DNA of 64,000 nucleotides. Source: Leuconostoc miyukkimchii. Its GTDB lineage: Bacteria; Bacillota; Bacilli; Lactobacillales; Lactobacillaceae. Positions 25,850 to 33,747 of this stretch are shown one piece after another. The notes under the pieces are model-generated. The model saw nothing but the letters and a program-made list of their open reading frames with translations, made no database searches and had not been told where the DNA came from. Numbering within the stretch: the stretch's first letter is position 1; each line of letters starts with the position of its first letter. The position numbers and the translations under genes are program-made. The DNA lies in assembly GCF_019656055.1 (NCBI RefSeq), contig NZ_BPKY01000001.1, forward strand, positions 248,001 through 312,000. The letters run 5' to 3'.

Positions 25850-28343
25850 TAAGATAAAACGCGTCCTATTCATCGGTGCAGGATCAAATGATTTTGGGCG
25901 TGAAGCAGAACACGATGCGGCTATCTACCAAGTCATGCCAGAACTCCGCGGACATGGTGTCGAAGTATTTTTGATAGATGAAAACCCATATGCTTTGTCA
26001 CTCGAAAGTTTGGCAGCAACGGTTTTTTGGCAACCATTAACAGTAGAAAACTTAAAAAAAGTCGTTCATGACAACAATATTGACACTGTTGCACCACTGT
26101 TCGGTGGAAAATCATCATTGCGTTTGTGGGCTGAAGTTGTACAAAGTTGGGTACATGGTGATGGTCCGGTACCAAACACACTAGGCTTGACTATTGACAT
26201 GTTATTAAAAGTAAATAATATTCCAGCATTAACCTCACTTATGTCAGATAATGGCTTGCCTGTGATCAATAATTATGTGCTCAAAGCGCAGGATGAAGCT
26301 AACGAATTATTAAGAGAATTACAGTTACCGTTAATGGTGAGGGCATTACATCCTAATCAAACGAATACACGACATGTTGTGGATCGGTTAGATGATTTTG
26401 AAGATGCTATTCACTTAGCAAAATTACAATCTATTACCCAAGAAGTCATCATTTCTCGTGCAATTAATGGGTTAAAAGAGGTTAGTTTAGAAGTATTGCG
26501 TGATTTTCGTGGTAATAAAATGCAAATTGGCGCAAGTGAAGATATGGATCCTATAGGCATTCATACCGCAGATTCGTTAAGTGTGTCACCAATCTTAACG
26601 ATTCAGGATCAATTGATTAGTCAAATGCGAGATTACGCCTTTAGAATAGCAGACTTGTTACAATTACAAGGTGTGATGCATGTACAGTTTGCCGTTGATG
26701 ATGACACGCATAAAATATATATTATCAAAGTATCTCCGTATATTGACCAGATGGCAACACGTATGTCACTCGCCACGGGTTACCCAACGATGCTAGTTGC
26801 AATTAATTTAGCGATGGGCGTAGCATTGGAGGACATTGTTTTGCCACATAATTTTGGAAATAATACTGCAATGATGGAACCTATGATGGATCATGTTGTG
26901 GTTAAATTACCAGTTTTTCCGTTTGGTGAATTAGCTGAGGCAGGTGTTCAGGTTAATCGACAACTTAACAGTGTTCAAAAATCAATTGGGACAACGCTTG
27001 GATTTGGTCGTACATTTATCGAAGCTTTGGAAAAAGCAATTAGATCTGCTCATTTTAATAACGCTAGTTTTTCGCCAACAAACATGGCACATATTAATGA
27101 TGATGAATTAATTCAACAGTTAATTCACCCACAAGATAATCGTGTATTATTATTAATTGAAGCAATTAAACGAGGATATGAAATAGATGAACTCGCTGAG
27201 TTAACGGCTATCGATGAGTTTTATTTTCATCAATTACAGCATTTACATAAACTAGAAGAGGAAATCGAATCAGATATTGATAGTATCCGTTCACTGCGTC
27301 GGGGTAAAAAATACGGATTGTCCGATGGTTTGCTTGCACGTTTTTGGCATACTGATTTTAACATCATTCGTACACTAGCCAAAGAAAATGATATTAACGT
27401 CACCTATAAAGCAGTCGAGCCCTCAGCCGGTGAGTTTCCTGAAAATGCGCGTCAATATTATGCAACGTATGAATCAGAAAACGAATCAATTCAAATTAAT
27501 GAGGCTTCAGTACTTGTTATTGGTTCTGGTGCATTTCGAATGGGGGATGCAGCATCTGGATCATATGCAACAGCAATTGCAATGTCTGAGCTGCGTCGAT
27601 TGCAGTATCCGACGATTATTATGAATAATAATCCAAGTGATGCAACGCTATTACCACATTTGGCTGATAAACAGTATTTGGAGCCACTTGAGATTTCCGA
27701 TGTTATGCGTGTAGTAGAGTTAGAAAATCCAAAAATCATTGTGATTCCTGGTAATCGGCGTAAATTAATTAAAGCATTAAGAGATTTAGGACAACAAGTG
27801 ATGGTATTGCCAAAAGAAAAGCATACACCTAATGGACCCAATGAGAATCAGTCTGAATTTGCTTTAAATATATTTTACGATGGTCAGAAAATTTATCCAA
27901 TCAATTTGACACAACATATGGCTGGTGAAATTCGCATTGTGCCTCAAGTTGCCGAGTTGTTGCATAGCATATCTCAATCTCGTATTGATAATCCTGGGGT
28001 TTATCAAATTATTTGGTATCAAGATACAATTCATTGGCTAAAAAATGTTGATTCATCAGATATTGGACATAACTCTTGGTTAAGGCCAATGCCTTTTGGG
28101 CAAATTGCTTACATGACAAAAGTCATGCAAATACCATGGATAAGATTAACTGTACGAGCAGCACTAAATGAATTATCCAAGCAAGATATTGAAATGTTAA
28201 CAACAGTTAATCAATTACCCATTGTACATCAATTAAGTATGGTGGCTGCAGATGTTAATTATCAATTACATCTACAACCTAGTAATGTCATTGATGGTAC
28301 GCGATTTGAAATTGGTGTTGGTGTAAATTATTATGAGCGATAG
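25827..28343 (+). CDS. Truncated, catalytically degenerate carbamoyl-phosphate synthase large subunit homologue
   Basis: 838 residues against about 1060 in normal CarB. Residues 1-395 align with the first ATP-grasp half, 396-545 with the oligomerisation domain (IGTTLGFGRTFIEALEKA, GLSDGLLARFW), 550-760 with a shortened second half. The glycine-rich ATP loop is replaced (HPNQTNTR, 175-182), the metal-binding EMNPR reads KVSPY (301-305), and the equivalent of the second site reads KNVDS (739-743). A part of the second ATP-grasp and the C-terminal allosteric MGS domain are missing. Carbamoyl phosphate synthesis is not expected. The frame is intact and overlaps neighbours on both sides. Confidence 0.85.
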   Translation: MLNITTNNKIKRVLFIGAGSNDFGREAEHDAAIYQVMPELRGHGVEVFLIDENPYALSLESLAATVFWQPLTVENLKKVVHDNNIDTVAPLFGGKSSLRLWAEVVQSWVHGDGPVPNTLGLTIDMLLKVNNIPALTSLMSDNGLPVINNYVLKAQDEANELLRELQLPLMVRALHPNQTNTRHVVDRLDDFEDAIHLAKLQSITQEVIISRAINGLKEVSLEVLRDFRGNKMQIGASEDMDPIGIHTADSLSVSPILTIQDQLISQMRDYAFRIADLLQLQGVMHVQFAVDDDTHKIYIIKVSPYIDQMATRMSLATGYPTMLVAINLAMGVALEDIVLPHNFGNNTAMMEPMMDHVVVKLPVFPFGELAEAGVQVNRQLNSVQKSIGTTLGFGRTFIEALEKAIRSAHFNNASFSPTNMAHINDDELIQQLIHPQDNRVLLLIEAIKRGYEIDELAELTAIDEFYFHQLQHLHKLEEEIESDIDSIRSLRRGKKYGLSDGLLARFWHTDFNIIRTLAKENDINVTYKAVEPSAGEFPENARQYYATYESENESIQINEASVLVIGSGAFRMGDAASGSYATAIAMSELRRLQYPTIIMNNNPSDATLLPHLADKQYLEPLEISDVMRVVELENPKIIVIPGNRRKLIKALRDLGQQVMVLPKEKHTPNGPNENQSEFALNIFYDGQKIYPINLTQHMAGEIRIVPQVAELLHSISQSRIDNPGVYQIIWYQDTIHWLKNVDSSDIGHNSWLRPMPFGQIAYMTKVMQIPWIRLTVRAALNELSKQDIEMLTTVNQLPIVHQLSMVAADVNYQLHLQPSNVIDGTRFEIGVGVNYYER

Positions 28344-28626
28344 TAAAAAATATAATACTTATCTGTACACAGGCATCATGGTTGAACAGGATGCCTCTGG
28401 TCATTATCAACCAAAACCGCATGCAAAACCTAATTATTGGCGAACAGGTAAACACACAAAGGGCCAGTTTACAGGAATTGGACAAATATTTTTAACTGAA
28501 AAAAATCAACCAATAGCTGCACTTAGTATCGAGAAATTGCCTTTTAGTCAACGTCATAATTATTCGCCCTTGCAACGCTGGACAACTGAAAAAATAAATA
28601 CTGAATTATTAGAGCTGTGGTTGTAA
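28333..28626 (+). CDS. 97-aa protein of unknown function in the pseudo-CPS operon
   Basis: 97 residues, basic and aromatic-rich, overlapping the carB homologue by 11 nt. It has no membrane segment or signal. The composition (NYWRTGKHTKGQ, SQRHNYSPLQRW) suggests a small nucleic-acid- or protein-binding fold but no family is recognised. Its only ribosome-binding candidate is a G-rich stretch in the end of carB, so translation is probably coupled. A bidirectional terminator follows, making it the last gene of the unit. Confidence 0.7.
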   Translation: MSDSKKYNTYLYTGIMVEQDASGHYQPKPHAKPNYWRTGKHTKGQFTGIGQIFLTEKNQPIAALSIEKLPFSQRHNYSPLQRWTTEKINTELLELWL

Positions 28627-28656
28627 ATCAATTTTACTGATTTAACTAACACACAT

Positions 28657-28702
28657 AAAAAAATGCAAGAAGAAATTTGCAGACTTCTTCTTGCATTTTT
28701 TT
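28657..28702. terminator. Bidirectional terminator
   Basis: ATGCAAGAAGAA (28663-28674) pairs perfectly with TTCTTCTTGCAT (28685-28696), flanked by A-run and T-run, between convergent genes. Confidence 0.93.
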
Positions 28703-29936
28703 ATAGCGCTGGAGTATTTAAATGGCGTGTTGTCGCGTTAAACAAGGTTGCATTGATTATAATGATTATTGTACTGAAAATAAAAATACCACGATAATCA
28801 AAAATACTGGCAATAAGTGCGCCAAACATGGGACCCATAACAGAACCTAGGGATTGAAAACTTTGATTATAGCTAAATATACGGCTTGTCATGTCTGTTG
28901 GTGAGCTTTTTGATAATAAAGTTTGAATGGCAGGTAACATCGTTGCGTCGCTAATGCCAACTAAGAAGCGGAAAAACATTAGAAAGCCAATACTGGTTAC
29001 AAAAGCTGTTGGTAAAAAAGCAATAACAGCAATCATGAAACCAATTTTAATCATCCGATCAGTACCAATATGATCACCGATACGTCCAAATGGCGGTGCC
29101 GCAATGACAGTTGCAATACCCGGCATGGCTGCAACAATACCAGCAATGAATGTCGCATTTGAAGCACTATGCATCAATTCACGAACAAATAAACTAATAA
29201 TTGGATTAATCGACGTATTGACAGTTTGAACTAACATGGTTGTGACAAATAAACCAATAATTAAACGTTTATCAGGTACATTGGCCCACAAGGTTTTAGT
29301 TGAAATAGTTGCAGTATGTGTTGTGCTAACTTGTGGTGATTCTTTCACTAAAAATAATGTCAGAAAAAACACAAGTAACAAAATAATACCGGTAATATGA
29401 AATGACGTGCGGTAACCAAAAAAAGTGGCTAAAATACCACCGAATAGCGGGCCAATTAAATTACCGGCGGTCATTCCGGTGACTAAAATACCCAATGCTT
29501 TACCGGCATGTTGTTTTGGTGTTTGTGTTGCAACAAGGGCATTAGCATTTGATACAAATCCGCCCATAATACCCTGTAATGCGCGAAGAAAGAATAATTC
29601 CCAAACATGAGCAACGTTACCCATTAAAAATAACACAACAGACATTCCCAATGCCGAACGTAGCAACATTAATTTACGTCCTTTTATATCAGCTAATTTA
29701 CCCCAAAAAGGTGATACGATAGCTGTGGCAAGAAATGAGATGGCAAATACAGCACCAGAATAGAAGCTTAGCTGATTTTTACTAAATGTTCCGAGTGTAT
29801 CAATATATAAAGCCAAAAAAGGCATGACTTCACTTAGTGCAATACCTGTCATGAACACGCCAAACCATAGAACAAAAACATTACGTTGCCAAAGTGTTTC
29901 AAGTTTTTGAGGTGTATCTTTTTCATATTCAGACAT
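28701..29936 (-). CDS. MFS efflux transporter (DHA1 type)
   Basis: About 411 residues with twelve membrane helices. The conserved loop 2-3 motif appears as GKLADIKGRKLMLL, and motif C-like glycine/proline-rich sequence as GILVTGMTAGNLIGPLFGG in helix 5, typical of drug/proton antiporters. The start ATG at 29936 follows GAAAGGAA by 11 nt; the longer frame upstream would include that ribosome-binding site. Substrate cannot be predicted. It stands alone, divergent from relA. Confidence 0.87.
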   Translation of the reverse strand: MSEYEKDTPQKLETLWQRNVFVLWFGVFMTGIALSEVMPFLALYIDTLGTFSKNQLSFYSGAVFAISFLATAIVSPFWGKLADIKGRKLMLLRSALGMSVVLFLMGNVAHVWELFFLRALQGIMGGFVSNANALVATQTPKQHAGKALGILVTGMTAGNLIGPLFGGILATFFGYRTSFHITGIILLLVFFLTLFLVKESPQVSTTHTATISTKTLWANVPDKRLIIGLFVTTMLVQTVNTSINPIISLFVRELMHSASNATFIAGIVAAMPGIATVIAAPPFGRIGDHIGTDRMIKIGFMIAVIAFLPTAFVTSIGFLMFFRFLVGISDATMLPAIQTLLSKSSPTDMTSRIFSYNQSFQSLGSVMGPMFGALIASIFDYRGIFIFSTIIIIINATLFNATTRHLNTPAL

Positions 29937-30016
29937 CGATAGGTACGTTCCTTTCTTAAAAATCATATTATTAGTGTATGCCTGTTTATAAAAATATGCA
30001 CGTTATAAGACTAGCC

Positions 30017-30045
30017 TTGTGAAAATATTAAAATTTTATTATAAT
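30017..30045 (+). promoter_or_regulatory. relA promoter
   Basis: TTGTGA (30017-30022), 17-nt spacer, TATAAT (30040-30045). Predicted start near 30052, leaving a leader of about 120 nt. Confidence 0.75.
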
Positions 30046-30117
30046 TAAATAACGTATAAAAACGTCAAAAGGTATATCGCGGTTTTTAAAATAGTGATGT
30101 GTCTTCCGGAATATATG

Positions 30118-30174
30118 AAGGGAAATATACTTAATTGGTACATAGATAGTGTGCTTATTTGTATGCAAAAAATT
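30118..30174 (+). promoter_or_regulatory. relA leader: possible SD - stem-loop - start
   Basis: AAGGGA (30118-30123) is 51 nt from ATG 30175. Between them ATAC (30127-30130) can pair with GTAT (30161-30164) and GGTACA (30137-30142) with TGTGCT (30150-30155, two G-T), leaving ten bases to ATG. This is weaker than the other cases; an in-frame ATG at 30163 is an alternative start. Confidence 0.4.
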
Positions 30175-32412
30175 ATGGCAAAAACAAAGAAATATACAGG
30201 TGATGAAGTACTTAACCTAGTGGGAAAGTATATGTCAGAGTCGGACACTGAAAAAGTGAGGGAAGCCTATAATTGGGCGTCTGATTTGCATAAAGAGCAA
30301 TTGCGTAAATCAGGAGAGCCATACATTATTCATCCAATCCAAGTAGCCGGAATACTAGCAGAAATAAAAATGGACACAGCTACGGTGATTTCAGGATATT
30401 TACATGATGTTGTTGAGGACACACCTGCGACACTAGAAGATGTCGAAGCGAAATTTGGTAAAACAATTGCTGACATTATTGATGGCGTTACAAAAATAAG
30501 TAAAATTAGATATAAAAATTCACAAGAACAGCTTGCAGAAAATCATCGTAAGTTACTCTTAGCTATGTCAAAAGATATTCGAGTAATCATCGTTAAATTA
30601 GCAGACCGTTTGCATAATATGCGAACATTAGGTGCTTTACGTGAAGATAAACAACGTCGAATTGCTAGTGAAACTTTGGATATTTATGCACCGTTAGCAG
30701 ACCGATTAGGAATTAGCACGATTAAGTGGGAGCTTGAAGATTTGTCTTTGAGTTATCTAAACCCAGAAAAATATCATAGTATAGCCTCACGAATGAACAT
30801 GAAGCGTGAGGAACGTATTCGTTATGTACAAACTGCAGTCTCTGAAATTGAATCTGTTGTTCGTGAACTTGAGCTACAAAATGTTGATGTCTATGGACGA
30901 CCAAAGCACATTTATTCAATTTATCGGAAAATGGCTGATAAACATAAAGCCTTCGAAGAAATTTATGATTTATCAGCTGTACGTGTACTAACAAATACAA
31001 TTCCAGATACATATGCAGTGCTCGGTGCTATTCATTCAAAATGGATGCCATTACCTGGCCGGTTTAAAGATTATATTGCTTTACCTAAAGCGAATGGTTA
31101 TCAAAGTTTACATACTACCGTAATCGGACCAGGTGGTCGGCCACTAGAAGTTCAAATTCGAACGCATACTATGCATGAAGTAGCTGAATTTGGTGTAGCT
31201 GCTCATTGGGCCTATAAAAAAAATAAGGGTTCAGGCAAAGAAGTTCGAACAGAGGATCAAACGCAACAAACTTTAAATGTGATCCAAGGTATTTTAGAAC
31301 TTCAAGAAGATGCTAAAAATGCTGAAGATTTTATGGATGGCGTGCAAGGTGATTTGTTTAGCGATCGTGTGTATGCCTTTACACCGAAAGGGGACGTTTT
31401 TGAATTAGCAAAAGGCGCAGGACCACTGGATATGGCTTTTTCAATTCATACAAATGTCGGAATTAAAACAGTTGGTGCAAAGATTAATGGTCGAATTGTA
31501 CCCCTAGACTATAAAATTAAAACTGGAGATATTATTGAAATTATTACAAGCTCAACTGCCAAACCAAGTCGAGATTGGTTGGATTTGGTGTCGACTCGTC
31601 GAGCACGTAATAAAATAAAGCAATACTTTAAACAGTTAGATCGTGATGATAACGTTGAAGCCGGTCGAGAATTACTGATACGTAATTTAAGAGATACTGG
31701 TTTTGATTCAACGGAACTGTTATCAACTGAAAACTTAATTAAAACAGCTGAGACATTACATTATCATGCATATGATGATATGTTGGCAGCAATTGGTTAT
31801 GGTGATGTAGCTGCACCAGGTGTGGCTAATAAATTAACCGAAGGTATTCGTGAAGCGCAACAAGTAGCTGAAACAGATGAGTTACAGCGTGAATTGCTTG
31901 AAGAAGGACATGAAATCAAGCGTGATGAAACCGCACTAACTCAACGTCAAAAAGTGACAGCAGATGATATAGTAATTGCTGGTGTGGATAATTTATTGGT
32001 ACGGCTAGGCAGATGTTGTACGCCAGTTCCTGGTGATGAAGTTAAGGGTTATATTACCAAGGGGCGTGGCATATCTGTTCACCGAATTGGTTGTCCAAAT
32101 ATTCGAGCAGCGCAAATACAAGGGCAACGATTAGTTGATGTGCAGTGGGAAGATGAAAACGGCTTGAAACCCAATTATGATGCTGATTTGACTGTGCACG
32201 GTGAAAACCGAAACGGGTTATTAAATGATGTGTTGCGCTCAGTCAATGGCCGAACGAGATTTGTTAATTCAGTCAATGGCCATGTGACCAAAAATGGTAC
32301 GGCACAAGTATCTTTGTCAATTGGCGTTAAAAATAGTGTGCAATTAAACAGCATCATGGATTCGTTAAACACCTTACCTGCTGTTTATGATGTTGAACGT
32401 GCATTTCATTAA
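30175..32412 (+). CDS. relA: Bifunctional (p)ppGpp synthetase/hydrolase (RelA/SpoT homologue)
   Basis: About 745 residues. The N-terminal HD hydrolase domain (YLHDVVEDT, KLADRLHNMRT), the synthetase domain (DLSAVRVLT, KANGYQSLHTTV), TGS domain (FTPKGDVFEL) and a C-terminal zinc-finger-like/ACT region (GRCCTPVPGDEVKGYI, KNGTAQVSLSIGV) are in the usual Rsh order. Both active sites look intact. It sets the stringent response by making and degrading ppGpp. The start at 30175 gives the normal family N-terminus; frame-extended starts upstream do not. dtd follows 35 nt later, a common pairing in Firmicutes. Confidence 0.95.
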   Translation: MAKTKKYTGDEVLNLVGKYMSESDTEKVREAYNWASDLHKEQLRKSGEPYIIHPIQVAGILAEIKMDTATVISGYLHDVVEDTPATLEDVEAKFGKTIADIIDGVTKISKIRYKNSQEQLAENHRKLLLAMSKDIRVIIVKLADRLHNMRTLGALREDKQRRIASETLDIYAPLADRLGISTIKWELEDLSLSYLNPEKYHSIASRMNMKREERIRYVQTAVSEIESVVRELELQNVDVYGRPKHIYSIYRKMADKHKAFEEIYDLSAVRVLTNTIPDTYAVLGAIHSKWMPLPGRFKDYIALPKANGYQSLHTTVIGPGGRPLEVQIRTHTMHEVAEFGVAAHWAYKKNKGSGKEVRTEDQTQQTLNVIQGILELQEDAKNAEDFMDGVQGDLFSDRVYAFTPKGDVFELAKGAGPLDMAFSIHTNVGIKTVGAKINGRIVPLDYKIKTGDIIEIITSSTAKPSRDWLDLVSTRRARNKIKQYFKQLDRDDNVEAGRELLIRNLRDTGFDSTELLSTENLIKTAETLHYHAYDDMLAAIGYGDVAAPGVANKLTEGIREAQQVAETDELQRELLEEGHEIKRDETALTQRQKVTADDIVIAGVDNLLVRLGRCCTPVPGDEVKGYITKGRGISVHRIGCPNIRAAQIQGQRLVDVQWEDENGLKPNYDADLTVHGENRNGLLNDVLRSVNGRTRFVNSVNGHVTKNGTAQVSLSIGVKNSVQLNSIMDSLNTLPAVYDVERAFH

Positions 32413-32447
32413 AAGTGGTAGACTGAACAACGGAGTTTAAATAAAGT

Positions 32448-32897
32448 ATGAAAATTGTACTACAACGTGTTAAAAGTGCAAGTGTCTCAATTAATGAGCA
32501 TAAAGTTGGCGAGATAAATCAAGGTTTTGTGTTACTTGTGGGTGTCTCTGATCAAGATACATCAAAAGATATTGATTATCTTGTTCGCAAGATTAGTAAC
32601 TTACGCGTCTTTGAAGATAACGATGAACGACTGAATTTAAGTATTCAGGATGTTAATGGTAGCATACTTTCGATATCTCAATTTACACTTTTTGCTAACA
32701 CAAAAAAAGGTAACAGGCCTAGTTTCACAACTGCAGGCAAGCCAGAATTTGCATCGTTACTCTATAATCAATTTAATGATAGTTTACGACTGGTTGGTTT
32801 GCCAGTTGTAACCGGTGAATTTGGTGCTAATATGCAAGTTTCTTTAATCAATGATGGACCAGTAACAATCATTTTTGATACACAACAAAACAAGTAA
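32448..32897 (+). CDS. dtd: D-aminoacyl-tRNA deacylase
   Basis: 149 residues, normal size. The two signature motifs are present: [17 protein letters not shown] near residue 78 and the C-terminal [10 protein letters not shown] holding the GPV/T substrate-proofreading element. It removes D-amino acids mischarged on tRNA. GGAG lies 12 nt before ATG. The last four codons (Gln-Asn-Lys-stop) lie in the arm of the terminator palindrome shared with plsY. Confidence 0.95.
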   Translation: MKIVLQRVKSASVSINEHKVGEINQGFVLLVGVSDQDTSKDIDYLVRKISNLRVFEDNDERLNLSIQDVNGSILSISQFTLFANTKKGNRPSFTTAGKPEFASLLYNQFNDSLRLVGLPVVTGEFGANMQVSLINDGPVTIIFDTQQNK

Positions 32898-32939
32898 AAA
32901 AGCATTTGCTTATGCAAATGCTTTTTTACTTGTTTTGTT
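32884..32939. terminator. 26-bp perfect palindromic terminator covering both stop codons
   Basis: Positions 32884-32909 pair with 32914-32939 without mismatch around a TTAT loop. Stop codons of dtd (32895-32897) and plsY (complement 32926-32928) and the codons before them lie in the arms, so both proteins end in Gln-Asn-Lys. Confidence 0.95.
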
Positions 32940-33543
32940 TTTTACGTATACTATAATAAATACCAAATGGCACAGTGCTTTCTGTCCCATCTTTAATTCG
33001 CTTAATATTTGATCGGTGTCGATAAAATACAAAAATAGTTAAGCAAGTAGCGACAATTGTTAATATGATATCATGATAAAACAATGACGCGATGACTGCA
33101 AAACTAAAACTTACCATCGAACTAACTGAAACCATAGATGTTATTAACAATAATACGATAAACACAAAGATAGCTAGAAAGAAAAAATGGGGATTATAGG
33201 CTAATAGAACACCAGCTGATGTCGCAACAGCCTTACCACCTTTAAATTTGATCCAAATTGAAAAGGTGTGACCAATGATAGCGGCAATACCAACTATCAT
33301 TGGATTAATATTGCTATGGAATAATAGGGGTAACATGCCTGCTGCTGTACCTTTTAATAGGTCAAGTGACAACGTGATAATGCCTGCAACTGTACCAAGA
33401 ACACGGAATGAATTGGTTGTGCCAATATTACCAGATCCTTCGTCACGTATATCCTTATGGTAAAATAGTTTACCAATCCAAAAACCGGGCATTAATGATC
33501 CCAGAAGGTAAGACAGGATGAACATTAATATAGTTAAAAACAT
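32926..33543 (-). CDS. plsY: Glycerol-3-phosphate acyltransferase PlsY
   Basis: 205 residues with five membrane helices. The three PlsY motifs are visible: GSGNIGTTNSFRVLG near residue 37, FKGGKAVATSAG near 105 and HRSNIKRIKDGTES near the C-terminus. It transfers acyl groups from acyl-phosphate to glycerol-3-phosphate, the first step of phospholipid synthesis. AGGAG precedes ATG on the minus strand. Its neighbourhood with parE-parC is conserved in Firmicutes and helps identify those genes. Confidence 0.95.
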   Translation of the reverse strand: MFLTILMFILSYLLGSLMPGFWIGKLFYHKDIRDEGSGNIGTTNSFRVLGTVAGIITLSLDLLKGTAAGMLPLLFHSNINPMIVGIAAIIGHTFSIWIKFKGGKAVATSAGVLLAYNPHFFFLAIFVFIVLLLITSMVSVSSMVSFSFAVIASLFYHDIILTIVATCLTIFVFYRHRSNIKRIKDGTESTVPFGIYYSIRKKQNK

Positions 33544-33641
33544 AGTTTAGACTCCTCATAATTGTGTATTAACACAAATTTAATTTTAGCATAAAAAAAG
33601 ATAGTAGAGGGGGTAACTTAATCAAAATAAAATATTTATAC

Positions 33642-33670
33642 TTGTCAGAATGCATTTTTTCATCTATGAT
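33642..33670 (+). promoter_or_regulatory. parE promoter
   Basis: TTGTCA (33642-33647), 17-nt spacer, TATGAT (33665-33670); predicted start near 33677. Confidence 0.7.
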
Positions 33671-33747
33671 AATATAGATTGACGCATGATGAGTGAATTA
33701 GTCGTTCGTCTATATTAGTATTGAAATTAAGAAAGATATGAGTATTC

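Noticed and set aside
32424-32447. dtd leader as a further SD-hairpin case
   Set aside because: GGAG is 12 nt from ATG and the spacer TTTAAATAAAGT has no stable hairpin.
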